Program-made: the position numbers and the translations under genes
Shown here: positions 6,333 through 12,375 of the stretch, in pieces
How positions within the stretch are numbered: position 1 is the stretch's first letter
Layout: each line of letters opens with the position of its first letter
DNA from: WHSW01 sp963777775
GTDB lineage: Bacteria; Actinomycetota; Thermoleophilia; Solirubrobacterales; 70-9
NCBI GenBank assembly: GCA_963777775.1
Contig: CAVZRL010000004.1
Span: 1 to 64,000, forward strand
Length of the DNA stretch: 64,000 nucleotides
Direction of reading: 5' to 3'
The notes under the pieces: generated by a model
The model's database searches: none
What the model saw: only the letters and a program-made list of their open reading frames with translations
Told to the model about the DNA's origin: nothing

Positions 6333-6503
6333 CTAGACCACCTTCTCGCCGGCCGCGATCCCGTGCTCGTCGAGGAGCTGAACCAGCACCCGACCGTCGC
6401 CTGCATCGGTGAGCGCGAGGTCGCAGCCGGTGAACTTGGCGGCGAACTCGATCACTGCCGCGAGCTGCTTGGCCGAGAGCATGATCCGGGCTGGCGAGTC
6501 CAT
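6333..6503 (-). CDS. Small protein of unknown function
   Basis: A 56-aa frame (MDSPARIMLSAKQLAAVIEF, then CDLALTDAGDGRVLVQLLDE) that looks like a helix followed by a beta hairpin. ATG 6503 or the internal ATG at residue 8 could be the start. The ribosome-binding sequence is weak. A longer open frame to 6740 exists but the extra residues have no coding character. Not recognised. Confidence 0.5.
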   Translation of the reverse strand: MDSPARIMLSAKQLAAVIEFAAKFTGCDLALTDAGDGRVLVQLLDEHGIAAGEKVV

Positions 6504-6855
6504 CGGCCGAGCCTGAAGGTCGGTTCGGACGCCGACGTAGAGAGGGCCGAGCCCGCGAGTAGGATGTGAACCACATCGGTTGATCCCTGCATCGCAGGGA
6601 CTGTCGGTCTGCAAAGCCTCGGGCGCCCCCTTCGTGGGGGCGTTCGTGTTTTGGGAACCGGGTTCCGTCCTCGACGCTAGCCGGTGCTGGCGCGAAAGCG
6701 AGCGGTCAGGGCAGCTTCCCTCGCCGAACATTCGCGCCACCAGAAGCGGGACCCAGTCAGGGCCTCCCTGTCAACGCGGCGGTGGGGTCCAGGCCACCCT
6801 CACCTGGTTTCATGCGCTTGAACGCAGGCAAATCCCGGCAAGGCCCGGCGACGTC
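6504..6855. other. Intergenic region with two hairpins
   Basis: About 350 bases between two minus-strand genes. It holds a 7-bp hairpin (TCCCTGC, ATC, GCAGGGA at 6584-6600) and the plus-strand terminator at 6624-6642. The two hairpins close together with a T-rich end suggest the 3' part of a small plus-strand RNA. I could not fold the stretch into a tRNA and see no gene in the rest. Confidence 0.4.
6624..6642 (+). terminator. Rho-independent terminator, plus strand
   Basis: CGCCCCC (6624-6630), a TTCGT loop, and GGGGGCG (6636-6642) followed by TTCGTGTTTT make a textbook terminator on the plus strand. No plus-strand coding gene lies just upstream, so it may end a small RNA transcript. Confidence 0.7.
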
Positions 6856-8055
6856 TCAGTCCTTGAAACGCGCGGCCTCCTCCGAACCGCCGGTGGCGTC
6901 GCCCTCGCTGTAGGAGTGAGCGCCGGTCCCGGCGAGCATGCCGCCCGCGACGATCAGGTACTCGTCGCGGATTGGCGTGCCGGCGAGGTGGCACTCGAGG
7001 ATCTCCCGGGTGCCGGCCGCATAGCGAGCCTGGGCCGAGAGGCTGGTGCCCGACGTATGCGGGGTCATGCCGTGGTGAGGCATGGTCCGCCACGGGTGGT
7101 CCTGGGGAGCCGGCTGGGGGAACCAGACGTCGCCGGCGTAGCCGGCGAGCTGACCCGATTCCAGCGCTCGCACGATCGCGTCGCGATCGCAGATCTTGCC
7201 GCGGGCGGTGTTGACGATGTAGGCGCCGCGCTTCATCTTCGCGATCATCTCGTCGTCGAAGAGGTGCTCGGTCTCGGGATGAAGCGGCGCGTTGATCGTC
7301 ACCACGTCGCAGACGCCGACCATCTCCTCGGGGGTCTCGTGGAAGGTCGCGCCGAGCTCTGACTCGACCTCCTTGGGAAGCCGGTGGCGGTCGGTGTAGT
7401 GCAGGCCGACGTCGAAGGGCTTCAGGCGGCGCAGCACCGCCGATCCGATCCGCCCCGCAGCCACGGTGCCCACCTGCATCCCCTCGACGTCATAGCTCCG
7501 CGAGACGCAGTCGGCGATCTTCCAACCGCCCTCGACGACGACCTGATAGGCAGGGATGTAGTTGCGGACCAGCCCCAGGATCATCATCACTACGTGCTCG
7601 GAGACGCTGATCGAGTTGGAGTAGGTCACTTCCGCAACCGTCATTCCGGCCTTCTGGGCGGCCTCGAGGTCGACGTGGTCCGAGCCGATCCCCGCGGTGA
7701 TCGCGAGCTTGAGGTTCGGTGCCTTGGCGATCCGCTCGGCGGTCAAGTAAGCGGGCCAGAAGGGCTGTGATATCACCACCGCGGCGTCGGGCAGCTCGCG
7801 CTCGAAGACCGAGTCCTCGCCGTCCTTGTCGGACGTCACGACCAGCTCGTGGCCGGCGCCCTCACAGAACCTACGCAGCCCGAGCTCTCCGGCGACGCTG
7901 CCGAGCAGCTCGCCGGGCGTGAAGTCGATCGCCTCGGGCGTCGGCGCCGTCTGACCGTCCGGGTACCGCTCGATCTTCGGCACGTCGTCGCGCGGATAGG
8001 TCGGCGGGTAGCCGTCGACCGGGTCGTCGTAGAGCACGCAGAGGATCTTCGCCAT
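6856..8055 (-). CDS. fdh: NAD-dependent formate dehydrogenase
   Basis: A 399-aa cofactor-free formate dehydrogenase (D-2-hydroxyacid dehydrogenase superfamily) oxidising formate to CO2 with NAD+ in the cytosol. It aligns end to end with the well-studied Pseudomonas sp. 101 enzyme, from MAKILCVLYDDPVDGYP to ATGGSEEAARF. Visible key residues: the ITAGIGSDHVD substrate loop (119-129), Asn147 (TYSNSIS), the GTVAAGRIG nucleotide loop (196-204), Asp222 (YTDRHRLP), which sets NAD+ preference, Arg285 (NTARGK), Gln314 (PQPAP) and His333 (MTPHTSG). AAGGAG lies seven bases before the ATG. It is a stand-alone gene with no C1-assimilation neighbours. Confidence 0.96.
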   Translation of the reverse strand: MAKILCVLYDDPVDGYPPTYPRDDVPKIERYPDGQTAPTPEAIDFTPGELLGSVAGELGLRRFCEGAGHELVVTSDKDGEDSVFERELPDAAVVISQPFWPAYLTAERIAKAPNLKLAITAGIGSDHVDLEAAQKAGMTVAEVTYSNSISVSEHVVMMILGLVRNYIPAYQVVVEGGWKIADCVSRSYDVEGMQVGTVAAGRIGSAVLRRLKPFDVGLHYTDRHRLPKEVESELGATFHETPEEMVGVCDVVTINAPLHPETEHLFDDEMIAKMKRGAYIVNTARGKICDRDAIVRALESGQLAGYAGDVWFPQPAPQDHPWRTMPHHGMTPHTSGTSLSAQARYAAGTREILECHLAGTPIRDEYLIVAGGMLAGTGAHSYSEGDATGGSEEAARFKD

Positions 8056-8206
8056 CGTCTAGCTCCTTGCTGAGTAAGTGAGTGTCGGGCCGGGGCTGGC
8101 TTGGGGAGGGGATGACCCCCACCGGCCGGCGGCAGACCCTTGACCGTCGCAACGCAGGCTGTGTGCGCCCGCTCGGTGTCGCGAGAAACGACGCGCCAGC
8201 ACACGG

Positions 8207-8569
8207 CTACCGATGTTCCCACGTCACAGTGACGCTCACCCCGAGAGGGAGTCCGACCGAGATCGAGAACCCAGACGCGCCGGACTGCGCCGCGACTGAT
8301 GCGGCGGCCCTTTGGAGGCGGGCAACGAGTCGACGGATGTGTTTCCCGTCAGGCTCGCCGACCATCTCGCGATTGATCGCCGCGACCGCTTCGGCCAGCG
8401 CTCCCATCGCCTCGCCGGGCTCGCCGTAGGAGCTGGATTCAACCGCTGAGAGGAGATCTGCGGCGTCCACGCCGCAGAGACTATTCGTCGGGATCGCCGT
8501 CGCGTGGTTACCAGACCGCAGGTCAGGGGTCGGCGACCGACCCCTGCATACTTGGCCGGTCCAAGGCAT
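8207..8569 (-). CDS. Hypothetical protein
   Basis: An open frame of 120 codons. The coding-like part starts near residue 34 (a GTG at 8470) and comprises a helical stretch (MGALAEAVAAINREMVGE, RRLVARLQRAAASVAAQ) and a C-terminal beta part (FSISVGLPLGVSVTVTWEHR). The true start is uncertain since no ribosome-binding site stands out. Not recognised. Confidence 0.5.
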   Translation of the reverse strand: MPWTGQVCRGRSPTPDLRSGNHATAIPTNSLCGVDAADLLSAVESSSYGEPGEAMGALAEAVAAINREMVGEPDGKHIRRLVARLQRAAASVAAQSGASGFSISVGLPLGVSVTVTWEHR

Positions 8570-8617
8570 CGGACGCTCCGCCGGCGCCCGAAAGTCTCGC
8601 TATACGGCGGTCCGCTC

Positions 8618-8878
8618 CTAGCGACGAGGAGCGAGTGGGTCCGCGCTCCTAGCGACAGCGATTGGGTTCGGCTCGGCCTTCGCTCGGTCCAGCCGCCTCT
8701 GGGCGAACTTCGATTGTCGCTCGAGCTCGCGGAGGCGCCCTTCGCTGGTCAATCGCGGACCGTAGGCCTTTGCTCGGTAGAGCCGGTAACGCTCACGGGC
8801 ATGGCGCGCCTCAGCCTCGCGTTCGACGAGGCGGAGGTTCAAGCCTCCGCTCGGGGCTTTCGTCGTACCCGTGTCCAT
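8618..8878 (-). CDS. Small coiled-coil protein, paralogue of 23128-23349
   Basis: An 86-aa charged helical protein. Residues 18-60 (ARHARERYRLYRAKAYGPR, then SEGRLRELERQSKFAQRRLD) are closely related to the protein at 23128-23349 (ARHASERYRLYRAKAHGPR, TGRLRELQREAERAQ). It has arginine/glutamate-rich heptads and no cysteines. Function unknown; a nucleic-acid-binding or scaffold role is only a guess from its charge. The upstream neighbour on the same strand is the MpsC-like gene, 15 bases away. Confidence 0.65.
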   Translation of the reverse strand: MDTGTTKAPSGGLNLRLVEREAEARHARERYRLYRAKAYGPRLTSEGRLRELERQSKFAQRRLDRAKAEPNPIAVARSADPLAPRR

Positions 8879-8893
8879 CGCTAGGTCCCCGGT

Positions 8894-9394
8894 TCAGACC
8901 CGCGGTGGAGGGAGAGAGCCGTTTGCGGATCGCCTCACAGCCCGGGACGCTCCTCGGCCGAAGGATGGCTCCAGGGTGAATACCTCGGTGGCGACGTCCG
9001 TGTCTCTGTCGTGGCTGCTCATGAACGAGGCGACGCGCTGACGGGTCAGCCTCACGACCGCGGCGACGGCGTCCCGCTTGTAGGCGGCCGGGCTGCGCTT
9101 GCCGAGGCCACCGACAGTGTCGCCGGTCTGCGGAGCGATCATGCTCCGGTTGAAGTCGCCGACGCCGTCAGCGAGCACGCAGGTGACGACGTTGCCGTGG
9201 ATCTCGGTACGCGCGTCGGTCGGCGGGTTGCCGGCGTATTGCGTCCATAGCGAGACGAACGATTTGGTCAGCTCCGCAGACAAGGTTGGAAAGCCGGTCA
9301 TGGCCGACCACTCTTCTCCGGCCGATCGTCGCCGGGGCTCGCGCTCGGATTCACTCGTCGAGACTCGCTCGCGCAGGACCCTGAGGACGGTCAT
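8894..9394 (-). CDS. MpsC-like (DUF2294) protein
   Basis: The protein matches the DUF2294/MpsC family: TKSFVSLWTQYAGNPPTDAR, a HGNVVTCVLADGV strand pair, the KRDAVAAVVRLTRQRVASFM helix, and the DVATEVFTLEP ending strand. In Bacillus relatives this domain is linked to a sodium-translocating membrane-potential system, but the family is poorly understood. The start is open: ATG 9394 has AGGGAA six bases upstream but adds 31 residues not typical of the family, while ATG 9301 gives the usual length of about 135 aa. It is divergent from the winged-helix gene at 9477, which may regulate it. Confidence 0.75.
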   Translation of the reverse strand: MTVLRVLRERVSTSESEREPRRRSAGEEWSAMTGFPTLSAELTKSFVSLWTQYAGNPPTDARTEIHGNVVTCVLADGVGDFNRSMIAPQTGDTVGGLGKRSPAAYKRDAVAAVVRLTRQRVASFMSSHDRDTDVATEVFTLEPSFGRGASRAVRRSANGSLPPPRV

Positions 9395-9464
9395 TGGCTG
9401 TTCCCTTCCCAGCGATCCCGCCGGGACGGATGAAGCGGCGAGATCGCTGACTGGACAGACAGTG

Positions 9465-9470
9465 TATCAT
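9465..9470 (+). promoter_or_regulatory. TATCAT -10 box, leaderless start
   Basis: TATCAT lies six bases before ATG 9477, preceded by TG two bases upstream. With no Shine-Dalgarno sequence present, the transcript probably begins at or just before the start codon. Confidence 0.55.
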
Positions 9471-9476
9471 GGATTC

Positions 9477-9830
9477 ATGAATTTACTTTCCGGAGATCAG
9501 CAACCAGGGTTCCCGGCGTCCGGCCGCTGGGACTTTCTGACCAACCACGCCCATGTCCTCTTGTGCGTGGCTGATGACCCGGGCATCCGCCTGCGCGACA
9601 TCGCCACAGCGGTGGGGATCACCGAGCGCGCCGCGCACCGGATCGTTTCCGAGCTGGTCGAAGAGGGCTACGTGCTGCGCGAGAGGCAGGGCCGACGCAA
9701 TCGCTACCAGGTCGTGGCGGGGCGTCCCATGCGTCATCCCCTAGTCCAGGAGCGCGAGGTGGGCGATCTGCTCGAAGTCCTGATCGGCTCGACGACAGGG
9801 GAGCCGGCCGACATGACGCTGGAGGTCTGA
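9477..9830 (+). CDS. Winged-helix transcriptional regulator
   Basis: A 117-aa protein with a MarR/IclR-like winged helix: HAHVLLCVADDPGIRLRDIA (helices 1-2), TAVGITERAAHRIVSELVEE (recognition helix) and GYVLRERQGRRNRYQVV (wing). Such proteins bind DNA as dimers, often with a small-molecule or redox signal that is not evident here. ATG 9477 is chosen for the TATCAT box six bases upstream and because earlier in-frame starts overlap the divergent gene. It may control the MpsC-like gene transcribed away from it. Confidence 0.82.
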   Translation: MNLLSGDQQPGFPASGRWDFLTNHAHVLLCVADDPGIRLRDIATAVGITERAAHRIVSELVEEGYVLRERQGRRNRYQVVAGRPMRHPLVQEREVGDLLEVLIGSTTGEPADMTLEV

Positions 9831-9983
9831 GGAGCACCCGTCGGAGCTTTGAGGAAGCACCAGTCATGCGCGACCGACATGTCCACGCCTCTGCCCTCGT
9901 CGAACACTGGGACGTGCTATCAAACGATTCCGGCCGAATCGAAGAACGACAACGACATGTTCTGAGGATCGTGTCCGGAGTGC

Positions 9984-10001
9984 CGCTTTCCATGCGAAGC
10001 G
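9984..10001. repeat. 18-bp repeat, left copy
   Basis: CGCTTTCCATGCGAAGCG is identical to 11067-11084. The ends CGCTT and AAGCG are inverted copies of each other, so the repeat is also a partial palindrome. The two copies are in direct orientation and enclose the NTF2 genes and remnants at 10068-11033. Confidence 0.65.
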
Positions 10002-10067
10002 ACACTTTTGGGGCTGGCATTCACTAAGCAGGAGCCATGCAAACGGCCAGAAACGCCGTCTACTGGC

Positions 10068-10235
10068 GTACTCCGAAAGCCCGGCGGCTTCGAGGGCCTC
10101 CTCGCGGTCGTGGAATCACACGCGCGCCGATTTGTTGCACGTGCACGGGCCGGGAAAACGGACGCGGTGGACGGCGCACGTTCCTGGCCGCGTCTGCCCG
10201 GCCGTGCCGAACAGCTCGACGTTCTCCTGCGACAT
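10068..10235 (-). pseudogene. Internally deleted NTF2-like cassette
   Basis: It begins at ATG 10235 with MSQENVELFG and ends at 10068 with codons for EEALEAAGLSE and a mutated stop (TAC for TAG). The stretch between is not NTF2 coding sequence but largely the dispersed repeat at 10120-10207, and the start frame stops after 39 codons. It is thus a start and a tail with the body replaced. Confidence 0.6.
10120..10207 (+). repeat. 88-bp dispersed repeat
   Basis: It carries GCGCGCCGATTTGTTGCAC at its left and GGCCGCGTCTGCCCGG at its right. A copy with equal spacing lies at 5673-5760 and a 34-bp partial copy at 3340-3373. It is inside the deleted NTF2 cassette at 10068-10235. Confidence 0.55.
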
Positions 10236-10238
10236 CGC

Positions 10239-10628
10239 CTACTCCGAGCCCGGCGGCTGTGAGTGCTTCCGCCTCGGTGCGGAAGAACTGCCACCACGTC
10301 GCCATCCCGTCGCGGTAGCGGGCCACGAACCAGATCGTCTGGCGCACCTCGACCCCTTTTGGGCGACACGTCGCGATGACTCGTGCGAGCACGGTGTCGC
10401 CGAGGTCGCGAATCTCCTCAGGCCCGCCGTGCAGGCCGCCGAGCGGGAGCACGACCTCTTTCCACCACCGTCGGACCCCGTCGTGTCCCTGGAAGGTCTC
10501 GCCTTCTGCCTCCGCGATCAAGGACGTGAACTCCACGTCGGGGTGAACGGACACGAGGAACCCGTCGATGTCGCCACGGTTTACCGCCGCGAACCCCTCT
10601 TAAGCGCCTCCACGTTCTCCCGCGACAT
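10239..10628 (-). pseudogene. NTF2/SnoaL-like protein with two frameshifts
   Basis: The start (MSRENVEALKR) and the rest (GFAAVNRGDIDGFL... HPDVEF... FQGHDGVRRWW... EALTAAGL) are in different frames because the C-run at 10594-10597 is one base short. Near 10247 two bases are missing so that the normal SE-stop ending is lost and the frame runs on to 10060. Otherwise the domain is complete. It begins three bases after the stop of the intact gene at 10632-11033. Natural decay or sequencing error cannot be told apart here. Confidence 0.7.
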
Positions 10629-10631
10629 CGC

Positions 10632-11033
10632 CTACTCCGACAGCCCTGCGGCTTCGCGGGCTTCCTCCGCATGGAGATACCACTGGTAACGGCGGATCTG
10701 GCCGTCGGCCAGCGTCACCACGGAGCCGAAGGTCTGTGGTCCAAAAGCCGCATCGCTCGTACGACCCACGCCAGAGAAGGTGCCGGCAACGAGCACGCGA
10801 TCCTCAATGTCGACCATCTCGCTGATGTCGAAGCGCAGCTCAGTGAAGGAATCTCGAAGTGCCGTGAGCGCGGTCCGCACCCCACTCCGGCCAAGCCGTG
10901 TGCCCGACTCCATCGCGTAATCAGGGTTCACCCACTCCCCGTCAGGCCGCACGTATCGAAGGGCCCCCTCGATGTCGCCTCGGGTAATCGCCTCGAACAG
11001 CTTCTGCACGACCTCGACGTTCTCCTGCGACAT
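10632..11033 (-). CDS. NTF2/SnoaL-like protein, array 2
   Basis: A 133-aa NTF2-like protein (MSQENVEVVQKLFEAITRGD; ends REAAGLSE) with a VRPDGEWVNPDY segment and a QIRRYQWYLHAEEA end. It has its own GATACT box nine bases before the ATG (11043-11048) and no ribosome-binding site, so it is probably leaderless. The next cassette follows after three bases. Ligand or reaction unknown. Confidence 0.87.
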   Translation of the reverse strand: MSQENVEVVQKLFEAITRGDIEGALRYVRPDGEWVNPDYAMESGTRLGRSGVRTALTALRDSFTELRFDISEMVDIEDRVLVAGTFSGVGRTSDAAFGPQTFGSVVTLADGQIRRYQWYLHAEEAREAAGLSE

Positions 11034-11042
11034 CGCCTGCGC

Positions 11043-11048
11043 AGTATC
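11043..11048 (-). promoter_or_regulatory. GATACT box of the NTF2 gene at 11033
   Basis: GATACT, nine bases (GCGCAGGCG), ATG: the same arrangement as at 2114, 5347, 11520 and 17810. The sequence further upstream differs from the other copies, so the conserved unit is the hexamer, the spacer and the first codons. Confidence 0.55.
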
Positions 11049-11066
11049 CCCCGAGCCGGAGGTATG

Positions 11067-11084
11067 CGCTTTCCATGCGAAGCG
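11067..11084. repeat. 18-bp repeat, right copy
   Basis: Identical to 9984-10001 and in the same orientation. It lies between the end of the NTF2 gene at 11088 and the promoter of the next one. Confidence 0.65.
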
Positions 11085-11087
11085 GCA

Positions 11088-11510
11088 CTACCGCTTTTCG
11101 TCCCAAGCGATACTCCGCGCGGCGGATTCGAGGGCCTCGTGACGGGTCGCGTACTCGCGGCAACGCGCAAGCTTTCCGCCTCGAATCGAGTAGACGACCG
11201 CTTCCGTCTGAGTGGTTTCGACGCCGCTGAGCTTGGCGCGTCCGCCGAACCGCTCAATCGCGACCACCGTGTCCTCCCCGGCGTCGATCAGTTCGATCGG
11301 CTCGAACCAGAACTCGTCGAACGTGTCGATCCAGTCCTGAAGCCAGGCCCGCACGGCGTCCGTGCCCTGGATCAGACCGGAGTCGTCCGGAGCACCCTCG
11401 ACTGCCCGGTAGACGACATCGTCGGCGAAATGCTCCATGAACCGATCAAGCCCTCCACGGGCAAACGCCTCATAGGCCACCTTCACCACCTCGACGTTCT
11501 CCTGCGACAT
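11088..11510 (-). CDS. NTF2/SnoaL-like protein, array 2 first gene
   Basis: A 140-aa NTF2-like protein starting MSQENVEVVKVAYEAFARGG, with DDVVYRAVEGAP, TDAVRAWLQDWIDTFDEF and a beta-rich second half. Unlike its relatives it ends ARSIAWDEKR instead of AAGLSE, so it lacks the tail that provides a ribosome site for a following gene. Correspondingly the next gene has its own promoter. The ATG at 11510 is fixed by the conserved GATACT box nine bases upstream; a longer frame to 11741 overlaps the divergent secreted-protein gene. Confidence 0.87.
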   Translation of the reverse strand: MSQENVEVVKVAYEAFARGGLDRFMEHFADDVVYRAVEGAPDDSGLIQGTDAVRAWLQDWIDTFDEFWFEPIELIDAGEDTVVAIERFGGRAKLSGVETTQTEAVVYSIRGGKLARCREYATRHEALESAARSIAWDEKR

Positions 11511-11519
11511 CGCCCGCGC

Positions 11520-11525
11520 AGTATC
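11520..11525 (-). promoter_or_regulatory. GATACT box of NTF2 array 2
   Basis: GATACT and the following nine bases (GCGCGGGCG) are identical to the box at 2114-2119, and similarity extends about 25 bases upstream (GCGACCTTCCCCCCG). Confidence 0.55.
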
Positions 11526-11610
11526 CCGCGGCGGGGGGAAGGTCGCACGTCCACACGGCGCGAAGCTGATGTAGGCTGGGCGCGTATCCAACGCCCATGA
11601 GGGGCGTGGC

Positions 11611-12084
11611 ATGAGCAGGGGAACTACGGAAGGCATGAGGGTTCGCGCCCTGGCCGTGGTCGCCGCTGTGGCAGTCACGGGACTGGTCGCGGCAACATCA
11701 GGCAGCGCCACCTGGTCGCCCAACCCGACCGAGGGTTGCACGCCGGGTTACTGGAAGAACCACGAGGAGTCGTGGGTGACCTACGTCCCGACCCAGACGG
11801 TCGACAGCGTCTTTACGGGTGCCGACCCGTCGCTGGGCAGCGAGACGCTGTCGGACGCGCTCGATGGCGGCGGCGGTCCCGGCCTGGTCGGCAAGCAGGA
11901 GATCCTGCTGCGCGCCGCGGTCGCAGCGCTGCTCAACACGACGTCCGGGATCGACTACGGCGTGAAGACGAAGGCGCTGATCAACGGAGTCAACAGCCGA
12001 CTCGCAAGCGGTAGCGAGAAGAAGATCATCAATTTCGCTACCCAGCTGGACAATCGCAACAACCTGGGCTGTCCGCTCTCGTAG
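11611..12084 (+). CDS. Secreted protein with CTPGYWKNH motif
   Basis: A 157-aa protein with a signal peptide (hydrophobic core ALAVVAAVAVTGLVAAT, cleavage near residue 33) and the motif GCTPGYWKNHEESW, which marks a family of secreted, often multidomain bacterial and archaeal surface proteins. The rest is helical (EILLRAAVAALLN, KTKALINGVNSRL) and ends with a lone Cys (LGCPLS). ATG 11611 has GAGGGG about seven bases upstream; the ATG eight codons later has GGAAGG too close. Biochemical role unknown. Confidence 0.78.
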   Translation: MSRGTTEGMRVRALAVVAAVAVTGLVAATSGSATWSPNPTEGCTPGYWKNHEESWVTYVPTQTVDSVFTGADPSLGSETLSDALDGGGGPGLVGKQEILLRAAVAALLNTTSGIDYGVKTKALINGVNSRLASGSEKKIINFATQLDNRNNLGCPLS

Positions 12085-12102
12085 CTGACGCCCTGACGTT
12101 TC

Positions 12103-12128
12103 GACGGCGGTCCCACGGGGCCGCCGTC
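12103..12128 (+). terminator. Hairpin terminator
   Basis: GACGGCGG (12103-12110) pairs with CCGCCGTC (12121-12128); the loop TCCCACGGGG can extend the stem. It lies 19 bases after the stop of the CTPGYWKNH protein. Confidence 0.65.
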
Positions 12129-12375
12129 GGTCGTTCCGGGCCTCGGTTTGCTGCGGTAGTTGCCTGCCCAAGGTGTCCCCTTGTGTCCCGCGAGCGGCAC
12201 GATGCGCATGGTGGGGCCGACCTGGGTTCTCTCATCCTTTAGGCCTACGCGGCGCATTGCCGATAGGTCGCCTATGACGTTCGGCGAGCAGGTCTGCGCC
12301 CGGCACGGGTGTCTTACAGGTGACGAGCTAGTTCCTCAGACTTCGAGCACCGGGGAGAGGAAAGCGCGAGGGCAC

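Noticed and set aside
2218..6503. A decayed prophage
   Set aside because: Small genes such as the helical protein and the two-helix membrane protein recall phage genes, but no integrase, capsid, tail, portal or lysin gene is present. The idea remains unsupported.
6560..6645. A tRNA-like pattern of hairpins
   Set aside because: No seven-base acceptor stem, no TTC-containing T loop and no anticodon loop of the right size could be assembled on either strand; only two simple hairpins are supported.
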